From positions 310,001 through 374,000 of the forward strand of contig JBMNHQ010000002.1 of the NCBI GenBank assembly GCA_050950465.1: a stretch of 64,000 nt of DNA, written 5' to 3'. Position 1 is the first letter of the stretch, and each line of letters begins with the position of its first letter. Below, piece by piece: positions 8,220 to 17,360 of the stretch. Source of the stretch: CAZRIZ01 sp050950465 (GTDB taxonomy: Bacteria; Patescibacteriota; Saccharimonadia; Saccharimonadales; Saccharimonadaceae). Under the pieces are notes generated by a model, which was not told the origin of the DNA, did not search any database, and saw only the letters and a list, made by a program, of their open reading frames with translations. Both the position numbers and the translations under genes were made by a program.

Positions 8220-9131
8220 ACTCTCTATGTCCTGTTTGACAATCTCTTTTCGCAGCCACAAGCGATTAGCAACAGCAGTACCGCCGTCAAACTTCACGGC
8301 GAGCAGCTTTTCAAAATATTTCTGAACATCGACGTTGTCGGTTATAAAATAGCTTTTACTCTCGCTGATATTTATGAGATTCATTGCCCAATTTGATTCG
8401 ATATTAAACAATACTTGGCGGATAACATCTTGTCCGTTAGTTATAATTTCACTAGCATCCCACACAGCCAATTGTCCCATAGCGACTGGCTTATCAAGAG
8501 CCTTAAAAATCATAATTTTACTGTCATTTTTAACTGCGCTGGCCAAATCTTTCATAATAGCCTTTTGGCAATCGCTGAAATATTGTGCTGCGAAATCATC
8601 TTGTACATCAGCAATTTTCCTTAGAGATTTATAAGCATCAATATCACGCTTGGTAGTGACTTTGGCACCAAAGTTAAGAGTGTTGTCTAAAATACCACAC
8701 ATTAGTAGCTTAGCAGTCGTGGGATTCATTTGTTTTAACACACCAGCCACTTGCCAGCGCTCGTATATCAGGGTACAAACCGAACCGATAAATTCAATCT
8801 CCGCTTTATCACCCAGTTTACTTTGCCAATATTCTTCGTGACCTATATGATGATCAATCACCTCATAAACTTTCTCAAGCTTGACTATCTTGTCAAAATG
8901 ATCTGGGTTTGATACATCGATAATAATAAATTCGTCATCCTTAGTTGGTACATAATTAGTTTCGAAAAAATCACCCCACGAGCGTACTGTGTCGTTAACG
9001 CTTTCATTTGGCAGAGCAGTACTAACCGCCATCACCTCTTCACCTCGTGAATTTAACAGTTCGGCATAGGCAATGCAGCCCGCATAGGCATCGATATCTA
9101 AGTATCTTTTTCCTGAAGTAATAATTTTCAT
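8214..9131 (-). CDS. DHH-family phosphoesterase (manganese pyrophosphatase-like)
   Basis: This is a 305-residue protein with the metal-binding layout of DHH phosphoesterases. DIDAYAGCIAYAE near residue 13 corresponds to the NPDxD segment, VIDHHIG carries the DHH motif, and the C-terminal part fits a DHHA2-type lid. The closest functional analogues are family II inorganic pyrophosphatases and exopolyphosphatases, so pyrophosphate or short polyphosphate hydrolysis is the best guess. A -10 TATAAT (9140-9145) ends eight bases before ATG 9131, so the mRNA is probably leaderless. The family is confident; the exact substrate is not. Confidence 0.85.
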   Translation of the reverse strand: MKIITSGKRYLDIDAYAGCIAYAELLNSRGEEVMAVSTALPNESVNDTVRSWGDFFETNYVPTKDDEFIIIDVSNPDHFDKIVKLEKVYEVIDHHIGHEEYWQSKLGDKAEIEFIGSVCTLIYERWQVAGVLKQMNPTTAKLLMCGILDNTLNFGAKVTTKRDIDAYKSLRKIADVQDDFAAQYFSDCQKAIMKDLASAVKNDSKIMIFKALDKPVAMGQLAVWDASEIITNGQDVIRQVLFNIESNWAMNLINISESKSYFITDNVDVQKYFEKLLAVKFDGGTAVANRLWLRKEIVKQDIESI

Positions 9132-9151
9132 TGCCCGTGATTATACATTAT

Positions 9152-9778
9152 TTAGCCATTAACTAAATCTATTAAGTCATTCTCGTAATCATAAGTTAAT
9201 ACAACGCCAGTGCCGATATCGTAATAATAAGCTTGGAGCTTAAGTTGGTCAGATTTAACGCGCTCAGCTATAAAATCATAAGTCATGAGGTTATTTAGTT
9301 GCTGAACAACATTTAGCTTTTCTAACAGGCATGACTTTTCTACCCCATCCATGCTCGGATATTTCAAATTGACATAATCAACAATTGGCAAGCTTTGTGA
9401 CAACCACTCCGCTACATAAGGTAAATTACTTTTATGTTCGTCTAGCTTCTGTAAAGTCGCACAACCACCACATTTAGAATGTCCGCACACAGCGATGTTT
9501 TCAACTTGCAATACTTTGACGGCATATTCCAGTGCCGAAGCTGACGAGGGATAGTCATCGACCAAATCGGCTCGTGGCACGATGTTGGCAATATTACGAA
9601 TTTGGAACAACTCACCCGGCTTGGCTTGAAACAGCGTTTCGACATCCACTCGCGAATCTGAACAGCCAATAAATAGTGTATGTGGCTTTTGCTCCTGCTC
9701 CAACGCCACATAAAAATCTTTATTCAACTCGTATTCGAGTTTTTTAAACTTTTCTAGACGTTTTTTGAGATCTGCCAT
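9152..9778 (-). CDS. Beta-class carbonic anhydrase
   Basis: This zinc enzyme interconverts CO2 and bicarbonate in the cytoplasm. The two zinc-ligand blocks are visible: CSDSRVD (Cys plus the Asp-Arg dyad) and HSKCGGC (His and Cys). The core VPRADLVDDYPSSASALEYAVKVL block between them is typical. I choose ATG 9778 (208 residues) rather than the TTG at 9787, since AGGAG lies too close to the TTG and at tolerable distance from the ATG. Bicarbonate supply for biosynthesis or pH control is the likely role. It stands between the DHH phosphoesterase and the tRNA gene. Confidence 0.95.
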   Translation of the reverse strand: MADLKKRLEKFKKLEYELNKDFYVALEQEQKPHTLFIGCSDSRVDVETLFQAKPGELFQIRNIANIVPRADLVDDYPSSASALEYAVKVLQVENIAVCGHSKCGGCATLQKLDEHKSNLPYVAEWLSQSLPIVDYVNLKYPSMDGVEKSCLLEKLNVVQQLNNLMTYDFIAERVKSDQLKLQAYYYDIGTGVVLTYDYENDLIDLVNG

Positions 9779-9846
9779 GCCTTGCAATGCTCCTAATTTG
9801 ATAACTTTATGTGCTATATTCTATCATGACGTCACTCTAGACAGCT

Positions 9847-9878
9847 AAAAACGACCCGATAAGCACCAGATCGTTTTT
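9847..9878 (-). terminator. Terminator of the tRNA-Leu gene
   Basis: On the minus strand AAAAACGA pairs with TCGTTTTT around a G-U-rich inner stem, ending in a T-run. Confidence 0.75.
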
Positions 9879-9893
9879 ATAATTTCATTTAGT

Positions 9894-9980
9894 TGGTGCG
9901 GATGACTGGACTTGAACCAGCATAGGATAAATCCCATTAGCTCCTAAGGCTAACGTGTCTACCAATTCCACCACATCCGC
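9894..9980 (-). tRNA. tRNA-Leu (anticodon UAG)
   Basis: An 87-nt class II tRNA with CCA encoded. The acceptor GCGGATG (5') pairs with CATCCGC, the anticodon stem TTAGC/GCTAA closes the loop CTTAGGA (anticodon UAG), a long variable arm (GGGA/TCCT) is present, and the T-arm is GCTGG-TTCAAGT-CCAGT. It reads CUN leucine codons. Confidence 0.97.
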
Positions 9981-10032
9981 ATATTTAATCATTGGGTTGA
10001 TAGGGTCTGACGATATTGTATCAGAAAAAGTT

Positions 10033-10057
10033 AAAAAAGCCACGGTCTAACCGTGGC
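10033..10057 (-). terminator. Terminator of the 91-residue orphan
   Basis: GCCACGGT (10039-10046) pairs with ACCGTGGC (10050-10057), loop of three; on the minus strand six T follow. Confidence 0.92.
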
Positions 10058-10073
10058 AAACTAATGAGATGGG

Positions 10074-10349
10074 CTAGGAGCCATGCTTCCTGTTGTGGCT
10101 GTACACATCCTCGATTATTCGTCTATACCGATGTGTTAGCTTCTTAGCTTCTTCCACCACAGATTCAACCACATCTTCGGGTAAATAGGCGATTGTCCCA
10201 TCAGTAGAGAATGTGCCGATTTTTTGCCTATCTCTAATCAAGTACCAATACGCACTCCCGCCTGCACAATCGTTTTTAGTAATAGGCACTGACATATAGA
10301 ACCCACAACTATTAGATAGTGACACCTCTAAAGTTCTAAATCCTTTCAC
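10074..10349 (-). CDS. Orphan protein, 91 residues
   Basis: I do not recognise this small soluble protein. The N-terminal half looks beta-rich and the C-terminal half is a charged helix (EDVVESVVEEAKKLTHRYRRIIEDV). The start is GTG 10349 behind GGAGG; the overlapping ATG there runs straight into TGA. It has its own promoter, a 5'-terminal stem-loop and a strong terminator, the same cassette layout as the orphans at 6.2 and 7.0 kb. The function is unknown. Confidence 0.8.
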   Translation of the reverse strand: MKGFRTLEVSLSNSCGFYMSVPITKNDCAGGSAYWYLIRDRQKIGTFSTDGTIAYLPEDVVESVVEEAKKLTHRYRRIIEDVYSHNRKHGS

Positions 10350-10370
10350 ATAATTCCCTCCTCACACTAA

Positions 10371-10430
10371 AGCAGTGACATTGAAGCACTGCTTTATTGC
10401 AATAATACCATAATACTAGGCAAAACACAA
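10371..10430 (-). promoter_or_regulatory. Promoter and 5' stem-loop of the 91-residue orphan
   Basis: TTGTGT (10425-10430) and TATTAT (10402-10407, preceded by TGG) are separated by 17 bases. A seven-bp stem AGCAGTG (10371-10377) with CACTGCT (10387-10393) starts within about two bases of the expected RNA 5' end and lies before the GGAGG. Confidence 0.65.
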
Positions 10431-10511
10431 GGTGAAAACCTCTGTTTATGGCACAAAGCACATTAAATAAAGGAAGTATTAATTAAAAAACTAATAGTTT
10501 GATTTTAACAG

Positions 10512-11876
10512 TCAATTAATATATCTTGGGTAGCGCGGTGAAGGTGATCCACTCGATGATAGAAAGATAAAAGCAGCCACAATAATAGCTAGAATTACCA
10601 ACCAACCAAATTCAACAGCGAACAGCTTTAGACCCTGACGCCAGCCATATTTAAAGCCAATATAGACTACTGGTCCAAATATAATTGCTCCAAATAATAA
10701 CACCATTAATAAGAAGGCTAATAGCGCTAAAATTGAATTGTATGAAAGAATAGAGAACAGATTTGACTCATCAATAGCAACTAATATGCCAATCAAAGCT
10801 AATGTCAAACTAGCAGATATTAGTCCGAGTATAACATGACGATAAAATGGCATTTCAGTAGGCTTACTTCCTGTTTTTTCGGTCAACCTTTCTACAACCT
10901 CCTCACTTTTTGTAACAGCTTCTTTGTTCAGTTTATTTTTAGCTGCACGACGTTTTTTCCACCATTTCGACAAGAAAATCGACCCGATAATAATGGCTAA
11001 AATGATCGTCAAACTAATCAGAATTTGTTTGAGATAAAGCTTAAACCAACTGGTAGCATACTCTCCCCTAACAATCATAGATTCGTTCGGAGCGAGATTC
11101 TTTGCTTCTTTTTGCACCACACCGTAGCGCCCAATTTGGTTTTGAAGTCGATCAAGCTCAACACTACTCACACCCGCTGCGTCGAGTGAAGCCTCAGCTT
11201 TGATACCAGAATTTGAGCTGTCATAATCAATTTGTGTTTTTTTACCACGTAAATATAAATCGCTATCGACGTCAACCGCTACATTAATTTCCTGGATACG
11301 ACTGGCAACTTTTGGTGTTTCAAAGGCAAATTTCATGCGACCAAAAGAGTTCTTAACATAGCCCTTGCCGGCATAGGTTAGGATGATAGCTGTAGTTTTA
11401 TGCGGCTCAACCGGAGTTGGTAGTTCTAAAGTATAGGTTTGGTTGGTTTTTTCATATTTAATTTTAGTATAGGTTGCGTCTTCTTTACTGCCATAGTAGT
11501 AATAGTAGTAACTATCATAATCAGGATCACGATAGCGCAAACATTCGCGACCAGACTTTGAATAATCATATTCAGCGCAAACTTTTGGCAATTCCATTTG
11601 ATAAACCGACATCTCATAAGGATCAACTACTGGGATTTGAAAGGTGAAATCTTTCATCGGCTCATCGTTTGGGTTAGTCACGACTAACTTGGCATAAACG
11701 ATTGCCTCACCGTTGCCGCGGAAAATTACACTATAGTAGTGACGTTGGCCAAACAGTAGACTGTCGGTTTTGAATTCCGCTGCTACCGGCATACTAATCA
11801 AACTAGTGGTTAACACCACTGCGATTAACAGGCCAAGACCTATTCGCTGTAGATACTTCTTTAGATAATTTCTCAT
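10512..11876 (-). CDS. Exported membrane protein with Tyr-rich ectodomain
   Basis: This is a 454-residue protein of unknown family. A signal peptide (1-33, ending PVAA) precedes an extracellular beta-rich domain of about 250 residues. That domain has two cysteines (100 and 112) that could form a disulfide, and a tyrosine cluster at 123-128. One membrane helix (about 284-304), a basic cytoplasmic linker and three further helices (about 347-368, 381-406, 423-440) follow. The layout recalls surface proteins whose soluble domain acts outside the cell, such as adhesion or envelope-sensing factors, but no motif proves this. It is a single gene. Confidence 0.85.
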   Translation of the reverse strand: MRNYLKKYLQRIGLGLLIAVVLTTSLISMPVAAEFKTDSLLFGQRHYYSVIFRGNGEAIVYAKLVVTNPNDEPMKDFTFQIPVVDPYEMSVYQMELPKVCAEYDYSKSGRECLRYRDPDYDSYYYYYYGSKEDATYTKIKYEKTNQTYTLELPTPVEPHKTTAIILTYAGKGYVKNSFGRMKFAFETPKVASRIQEINVAVDVDSDLYLRGKKTQIDYDSSNSGIKAEASLDAAGVSSVELDRLQNQIGRYGVVQKEAKNLAPNESMIVRGEYATSWFKLYLKQILISLTIILAIIIGSIFLSKWWKKRRAAKNKLNKEAVTKSEEVVERLTEKTGSKPTEMPFYRHVILGLISASLTLALIGILVAIDESNLFSILSYNSILALLAFLLMVLLFGAIIFGPVVYIGFKYGWRQGLKLFAVEFGWLVILAIIVAAFIFLSSSGSPSPRYPRYIN

Positions 11877-11957
11877 AAACCTTCCTTTATTACTTATGTT
11901 TAATTTTAGTTCGACGGTCGCTTTCTGTCAATTTATTCACCTAGGTAAACATAAAGG

Positions 11958-11984
11958 AAAATCCCCCGTCTAAGCGGAGGATTT
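11958..11984 (-). terminator. Terminator of the membrane pyrophosphatase gene
   Basis: On the minus strand AAATCCTCCG pairs with CGGGGGATTT (one G-T wobble) and is followed by TTTCC. Confidence 0.75.
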
Positions 11985-12004
11985 AAGGTTTAAGAAATTT
12001 AAAG

Positions 12005-14131
12005 TCATCTAGCAAAAGCGATAAAAAGCGGAGCTAGAGTAGTAGCGGTAGTCGACATTGCCTTAATAAGAATGTCTAGCGATGGACCAACTACATCCTT
12101 GAAGATATCGCCAATCATATCACTAATAACAGCCGCTATATGAGCTGCTGTATTCTTGCTATATAATTCCCCTAGAGCGCCACTTTCAATATACTTTTTA
12201 GCATTATCCCAAGCACCACCTGAATTGCCCATGAATACAGCCTTAGGTACGGCTGCAAACAACGAACCAATCAGTAAACCACCGACAACTTCAGGGCCAA
12301 ACACAAATCCACCAATAGCAGGTGCGACTAGTGCAATTAGAGATGGCACTACCATCATTCTTAGAGCACCAGTGGTTCCGATTTGAATTAGCTTGTCATA
12401 GTCTGGCTTTTTCGTGCCATTTAGTATATCTGGGTCATCAAGTTGATGACTAGCTTCGGTGGCCATAGTATTAGCCAGCTTAATAGTGTATTTAATTAGC
12501 AAATATGTAAAGTGTTCAACTAAACCTATACCAACTAAGCCACCAAAGACAGCGTTAGATGTAGCTATATTTAACACTGGAATGGTATTTGTACTATAGC
12601 TAGCCACATAGGAAATTATCAGGGAGATTGCAGCAAAAGCCGCCGAGCCTATGGCAAAGCCTTTACCGATAGCAGCCGTGGTGTTACCAACTGCGTCGAG
12701 TTTATCGGTTATAATACGCGTCTTTTTCGGTAATTTGCATGCCTCAGCTATGCCGCCAGCATTGTCCGCAATCGGCCCGAAAGCATCAATTGAGACGGTG
12801 GTGGCCACAAAAGACAGCATACCTAGAGCTGAAATGGCAATACCATAACTGCCGCTGACTGCATCGGACACAAACAGGAAAAGACCTATGATTGACAATG
12901 GCAATAGGCAGGAACGTGAACCGAGAGCAAAACCCGCACTAACAATAAAAGACGGCCCATTTTTAGCAGATCTAGCTAGTTCTTGTACGGTATTAAACTC
13001 GGGGCTAGTATATCTCTCGGTAATAACACCAATAGCTATTCCGCTCGCTATACCAATAACTGCTGATATCCAGGGTGATATCCATCCCAGCGCAAAATCA
13101 CTGCAAGCAATATTGCTACCAAAGATATACCTAGACGCAAGAAGACTAATTGCAGCCGTCAAGCCAGCTGATATATAAGTAGTAGTATTTAGCTCTTTTG
13201 ATGGATTATCAGACATGTTTCGTCTAATAGTTGTTACGAGGGCAATCAGGCAACTAGCTAGGCCGCCACCAGCTAAAGCTATTGCGAAACTCACCATAGC
13301 ATTAAACAATTTAGTGCCCTTTAGGACTCCTAAATCGAAAAGTATTGCGGTCATCGCAATGGCGGCCACAATTGTCGCTGCATAGCTCTCCGCTAAATCA
13401 GAACCAGCGCCGGCTACATCACCCACGTTGTCACCTACGTTATCAGCCAGAACTGCTGGATTGCGCGGGTCATCTTCTGGGAGGCCGTATCCCATCTTTC
13501 CTACAGTGTCAGCTGCAATATCAGCTCCTTTCGTAAAGATACCGCCAGCTACACGGTTAAACATTGCAACAATTGAGCAACCCAACGAATAGGTTGTCAG
13601 TCGCATAACAAACGGATTACCACCCAGACTCATTAGATACCCAGACGCTGTGCTGGTCATATCAACCTTCCAAATTATCAAAACCAGAAGAAGACCAGCA
13701 AGAGCGAAAGTCTGAACACTCAGTCCAGCTACGCTACCACCCATTAGAGCTACCCTAACAGTTTCACTGATTGAGTCTGTTTTTAGGGCTGTGTTAGCAG
13801 TGCGTACATTAGCGTATGTAGCACTAACCATACCTGAAAAACAAGCTAGGCTACTCATAGCTGCCCCAAGCATAAAAGTAAGTCCAGCTGTTTTTTCAAT
13901 GAATAAGCTAAACAGTGCGGCTATAACCATAGCCACGATCACAATAGTAATAAACTGCGTTCGAAGAAATGTCCAAGCTCCACTACGGATGGCACTTGAC
14001 ATTTCCACCATGTCATTACTCAGACCTTCGTCATCGTTTCTTTCGTCCATTCTACGAAGCCTGAGAAGTATTGCTGCCATAGTAACAGCGGTAAGCACTA
14101 CCACAAACATTGCTGGATATACTAAATTCAT
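12005..14131 (-). CDS. hppA: K+-dependent membrane-bound pyrophosphatase
   Basis: This integral membrane pump couples pyrophosphate hydrolysis to H+ or Na+ export. It has 708 residues and about 16 membrane helices. The substrate site is seen in GADIAADTVGKMGYGLPEDD and in the DNVGDNVGDVAGAGSDL block. The sequence GNTTAAIGKGFAIGSA has Ala and Gly at the two positions that mark the K+-dependent subfamily (Lys and Thr in K+-independent pumps). The sequence alone does not tell me whether H+ or Na+ is moved. Start ATG 14131 follows GAGG by ten bases. It forms a single unit with its own terminator. Confidence 0.96.
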   Translation of the reverse strand: MNLVYPAMFVVVLTAVTMAAILLRLRRMDERNDDEGLSNDMVEMSSAIRSGAWTFLRTQFITIVIVAMVIAALFSLFIEKTAGLTFMLGAAMSSLACFSGMVSATYANVRTANTALKTDSISETVRVALMGGSVAGLSVQTFALAGLLLVLIIWKVDMTSTASGYLMSLGGNPFVMRLTTYSLGCSIVAMFNRVAGGIFTKGADIAADTVGKMGYGLPEDDPRNPAVLADNVGDNVGDVAGAGSDLAESYAATIVAAIAMTAILFDLGVLKGTKLFNAMVSFAIALAGGGLASCLIALVTTIRRNMSDNPSKELNTTTYISAGLTAAISLLASRYIFGSNIACSDFALGWISPWISAVIGIASGIAIGVITERYTSPEFNTVQELARSAKNGPSFIVSAGFALGSRSCLLPLSIIGLFLFVSDAVSGSYGIAISALGMLSFVATTVSIDAFGPIADNAGGIAEACKLPKKTRIITDKLDAVGNTTAAIGKGFAIGSAAFAAISLIISYVASYSTNTIPVLNIATSNAVFGGLVGIGLVEHFTYLLIKYTIKLANTMATEASHQLDDPDILNGTKKPDYDKLIQIGTTGALRMMVVPSLIALVAPAIGGFVFGPEVVGGLLIGSLFAAVPKAVFMGNSGGAWDNAKKYIESGALGELYSKNTAAHIAAVISDMIGDIFKDVVGPSLDILIKAMSTTATTLAPLFIAFAR

Positions 14132-14292
14132 TCATGTTACCTCTTTCCTATTTTTTAACGTACAACTCCACAAAAAAGAAGCCTCCTAAACCTTCCAACT
14201 GTATTACGTGTAGAGCACGCGTTGGCTTAATTTATAACATATTATCTAGCGCCTTACAACAAGCGACAATGTTTTTGGTTACGAGCTAGTTA

Positions 14293-14321
14293 TTGACTAT
14301 TAGTACGTCCTATGATATAAT
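14293..14321 (+). promoter_or_regulatory. Promoter of the 114-residue orphan
   Basis: TTGACT (14293-14298) and TATAAT (14316-14321) are separated by exactly 17 bases, with TG one base before the -10. This is among the best consensus promoters in the window. Confidence 0.85.
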
Positions 14322-14353
14322 AAAAAGATAAATTTCTTAGGAGGAGTGCACAG

Positions 14354-14698
14354 ATGTGTAAAGAAAGAACATTACCGAAAGTAACTGTTATTAAAGATGC
14401 AGAGGCAAGAAACCTCACAGATGGCAGAGAAGTGGCAGATGCATTAAAGAGGATGAACCCGAATCTGGAAGTGTATCTGCTTTACCCCAACGAACTAGGT
14501 AAGTTACTGATAATATCAGAAACAGAAACACTCAATTTGCCAGATGGCTGGCATCTTTCGTGGGAGGAAGATGGGTCCGACCGCTACCAGTTAAGTAACA
14601 AAGGTAGCACCGATAACGGCACCTACTTCGACATCGAAGTGTCACCAAACACCGACATGCCAGTAAACATCAAAGACATCTATTTTCCAAAAAATTAG
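14354..14698 (+). CDS. Orphan protein, 114 residues
   Basis: No family is recognised. The product is a small acidic soluble protein with alternating polar and hydrophobic residues suggesting a beta fold. AGGAGGAG lies just before ATG 14354 and a near-consensus promoter lies upstream, so strong expression is likely. Its leader is short and, unlike the other orphan cassettes, has no obvious hairpin. A GC-rich hairpin follows the stop. The function is unknown. Confidence 0.8.
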   Translation: MCKERTLPKVTVIKDAEARNLTDGREVADALKRMNPNLEVYLLYPNELGKLLIISETETLNLPDGWHLSWEEDGSDRYQLSNKGSTDNGTYFDIEVSPNTDMPVNIKDIYFPKN

Positions 14699-14717
14699 GT
14701 AACCAATATTTTCATGA

Positions 14718-14736
14718 CCCCAGCATGGCGCTGGGG
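14718..14736 (+). terminator. GC-rich hairpin after the 114-residue orphan
   Basis: CCCCAGC (14718-14724) pairs with GCTGGGG (14730-14736), with an outer AACCAA/TTGGTT pairing. The T-run is poor, so termination strength is uncertain. Confidence 0.5.
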
Positions 14737-14811
14737 TTACTTCGTTGGTTCTATTTTCATAACACTTATGTTAAAATTAGATAAAGACATGATGATTTTT
14801 GGAGAAATAAA

Positions 14812-16425
14812 ATGAAAAAAATTGCCCAATATCTGAATGGTAATCTAATTGGCGAAATTCTAACTACACCAGTTGTACGTCTTAATTATTCGCGTGACCA
14901 TAGTATTTTACGCATCATCCCTGGAGCAGTAGTTTTTCCGCGTGAAACTAGTGACGTACGCAAGGTAGTTAAATTATCCAATCAGCTGAGTGAAAAGGGT
15001 AAAATCATTGGCTTAACCGCTCGCGGACGAGGTCATAGTCAAACCGGCGCAGCTATAGGTAAAGACTTAATAATAGACTTCAACAAATACCTCCATGAAA
15101 TTATTGATATCGACCCAGATCAGGGATTGGTGCACGTTCAGGGCGGTACAGAGTTGGGGAAAATTACCGCTATTGCAAAAAGTCACAACCTACGTCTACC
15201 TTTTAGTGGACAACCTAATCAAACTATTGGTGGCGTTTTAGGGTCTAATAACGCCCAACTAGACCTGCGCAAAATTAAGCACTTATCTGAGGCAATTGAT
15301 CAACTAGAGGTTATCCTATCAAACGGTGATGTAATCCAAACTAAACGATTAACTAAACGTGAACTTGATAAGAAGATTGGTTTAGCTACAGCCGAGGGTG
15401 AACTCTATCGCCGAATTGATAAAATAATCGAAGAAAACGCCAGTTTGATTGAGCAGATTGACACCGACAGAGCGGATAATTTAGGTTACAACTCGATTGC
15501 TTTAGTGCGACAAAAGAATGGCAGCTTTGATTTAACGCCGCTTATAATCGGCGCCCAAGGCACGTTAGGCTTTATATCTGAGGCGATTTTAAAGCTCGAT
15601 CTCGATACCCCGATGTCACAGATAGTAGCCGCCTCATTCTTAAATCTCGACGACGCACTTGATACCCAAGAAGAAATTGCTAAACTAGACCCGCTTTATT
15701 GTCAGATTTATCAGGCTAGCATATTTGCTGATGCAATGGAGCGTGGTAAAAGCTTCTCATTCTACGAACAAGCTTTTGAGCATCTGGCTCAGCCACCAAC
15801 AGTTTGCCTACTAGCACGATTTGACGCTAAAAATAAGCGTGAGCTTAAAAGAATGGCGAAAAAACTTAGTGATATAATCGATAAGAACAGAGGATTTTGT
15901 GCCATCTCTGAGTCTGAAACTATTGAACAATTTGAATCAATTCGTGATATCCCTTGCTTATTTAGTGATAGTAATAAAGACCTCCAGAACGTATCCTTAA
16001 TCAATGGCATCCAAGTGCCAATTTTCCGTTTTCGTGATTTCGTTAAGGGCCTGTGTGAAATTTCCAAAAATCTTGATATTGATCTACCCTATTATGGTTC
16101 ATGTCTAGACGGTATTATTAACATCCGAACTGAATTTAATCTTAAACTAGTCAGCGATCGACAAAAGGTTTTCCGTCTATTAAGCGCCGTCAATAAATTA
16201 ATACATGACGTCGGCGGAATTATCTGCGCTGGGGAGGGCGAGGGTCGAGTTAAGTCACCGTTTATTTATCCAGCAACAAAACCAGAGCTGATTGAACTGT
16301 TTGATAAAATTCGTTTAGCATTCGACCAAAATCGCATTCTTAACCCAGGTGTAAAAGAACTAATTGCACTAAAGGATATCGTATCTACCACAGTTAACGA
16401 TTATTATAATGGGATCTTCTACTAA
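14812..16425 (+). CDS. FAD-binding oxidoreductase (PCMH type)
   Basis: This is a 537-residue flavoprotein of the FAD/FMN-linked dehydrogenase group related to glycolate and D-lactate dehydrogenases. The FAD-binding PCMH domain covers about residues 20-220 (RGRGHSQTGAAIG, PFSGQPNQTIGG and a following SNGDVI segment). The C-terminus ends in the FAD-oxidase signature FDQNRILNPGVKEL. There is no signal peptide, so it is cytoplasmic. The substrate is not readable from the sequence. ATG 14812 has TGGAGA upstream. Its end overlaps the SpoU gene by 17 bases, so the two are co-transcribed. Confidence 0.85.
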   Translation: MKKIAQYLNGNLIGEILTTPVVRLNYSRDHSILRIIPGAVVFPRETSDVRKVVKLSNQLSEKGKIIGLTARGRGHSQTGAAIGKDLIIDFNKYLHEIIDIDPDQGLVHVQGGTELGKITAIAKSHNLRLPFSGQPNQTIGGVLGSNNAQLDLRKIKHLSEAIDQLEVILSNGDVIQTKRLTKRELDKKIGLATAEGELYRRIDKIIEENASLIEQIDTDRADNLGYNSIALVRQKNGSFDLTPLIIGAQGTLGFISEAILKLDLDTPMSQIVAASFLNLDDALDTQEEIAKLDPLYCQIYQASIFADAMERGKSFSFYEQAFEHLAQPPTVCLLARFDAKNKRELKRMAKKLSDIIDKNRGFCAISESETIEQFESIRDIPCLFSDSNKDLQNVSLINGIQVPIFRFRDFVKGLCEISKNLDIDLPYYGSCLDGIINIRTEFNLKLVSDRQKVFRLLSAVNKLIHDVGGIICAGEGEGRVKSPFIYPATKPELIELFDKIRLAFDQNRILNPGVKELIALKDIVSTTVNDYYNGIFY

Positions 16426-17017
16426 CAGTCATGGGGTCGGCCCACATCCCAAGCCATGGCCAAATGATGAGCGTTTTGACCCCGAGCTTTTATCTAACGG
16501 TGATTCGCGTAATGTAGTCGACAAATACCGCTACTGGACTAACGATGCTATCGTGAAGAACTTAGACACACAGCGTAGCAGTTTAGAAATCGCAATCGAG
16601 AATTTGGACCACGATTTTAATATGGGTACAATTGTACGTACCGCCAATGCCTTTAATGCGCGTAAAGTTTATATTATTGGCCGCAAGCAGTGGAATAAGC
16701 GCGGCGCTATGGTAACAAATCGCTATTTGGACGTCGAACACTTTGCCGAACTTGATGACTTCTTAGAGGCTACGAAAGATAAAGAATTAATCGCAATCGA
16801 CAACCAGCCTGGCGCTCAATCACTTCATGAATTTAAATTTCCGCGCGAGGCAATTTTAATATTTGGCAGTGAAGCCAACGGAATTAGCTCAGAGTTAATG
16901 TCTCACTGTTCTAATATGGTAGAAATTGAACAATTTGGGTCAACTCGTTCAATTAATGTCGGTGTAGCCGCAGGTATCGTAATGTACGCTTACGTACAGC
17001 AACATGTGATAAAATAA
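16409..17017 (+). CDS. SpoU/TrmH family RNA 2'-O-methyltransferase
   Basis: This is a SAM-dependent ribose methyltransferase of tRNA or rRNA. The three SPOUT motifs are seen: N-x-G-x-hhRTANAF (motif 1, IVRTANAFNARKVYIIG), ILIFGSEANGI (motif 2) and STRSINVGVAAGIVMYAY (motif 3, forming the cofactor knot). It has 202 residues with a hydrophilic N-terminal extension of about 60. It overlaps the preceding gene and has no clear ribosome site, so it probably relies on coupling. The exact target nucleotide is unknown. Confidence 0.9.
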   Translation: MGSSTNSHGVGPHPKPWPNDERFDPELLSNGDSRNVVDKYRYWTNDAIVKNLDTQRSSLEIAIENLDHDFNMGTIVRTANAFNARKVYIIGRKQWNKRGAMVTNRYLDVEHFAELDDFLEATKDKELIAIDNQPGAQSLHEFKFPREAILIFGSEANGISSELMSHCSNMVEIEQFGSTRSINVGVAAGIVMYAYVQQHVIK

Positions 17018-17021
17018 TCTT

Positions 17022-17327
17022 ATGAAGCAGTGGCAAAAAATTCGCACTCTAGGAATCGTATTTCTACTTATTACTTGTAGTTTTATCATCTGGGTAGTAT
17101 TACAAGATCCAGTTCAAACTTGGCAAACTGTGGTTGCTAGCATACTAGTCATTACAGCCTTTATCTTTACATTTTTTAACCGACAGCAAGAGCAGGTAGC
17201 CAAGAAGACTAAGCTACCGAAGCTAGATGATATTAAGCAAATCGAAAAGTCTAAGAAGCAACCTAAACTAAACCAAACTAAACAACCTAAGAAAACTAGA
17301 AAAACTAAAAAATCCAGTCGCGATTAG
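17022..17327 (+). CDS. Small two-helix membrane protein with Lys-rich tail
   Basis: This is a 101-residue protein with two membrane helices (about residues 8-28 and 36-52) and a C-terminal tail of about 45 residues that is very rich in lysine, glutamine and proline (for example KQPKKTRKTKKSS). The tail is probably disordered and cytoplasmic. It lies four bases after the SpoU gene, in the same operon. No family is recognised. Similar basic tails occur on the PBP and the MIP channel in this window. Confidence 0.75.
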   Translation: MKQWQKIRTLGIVFLLITCSFIIWVVLQDPVQTWQTVVASILVITAFIFTFFNRQQEQVAKKTKLPKLDDIKQIEKSKKQPKLNQTKQPKKTRKTKKSSRD

Positions 17328-17344
17328 TCATTTGCTCTCTGTTT

Positions 17345-17353
17345 TGATACAAT
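17345..17353 (+). promoter_or_regulatory. Extended -10 of tig (leaderless geometry)
   Basis: TGATACAAT ends seven bases before ATG 17361, so the mRNA would start at or within a base or two of the start codon. No ribosome site is present. Confidence 0.6.
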
Positions 17354-17360
17354 TATACTC

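Noticed and set aside
11505..11530. Triplet repeat coding six tyrosines in the exported membrane protein
   Set aside because: TAT and TAC codons are mixed and the frame is intact, so it is a tyrosine-rich loop rather than an unstable repeat.
12156..14189. Several plus-strand open frames inside the pyrophosphatase gene
   Set aside because: They are antisense shadows of a hydrophobic, Ala/Gly-rich gene and have no initiation signals.
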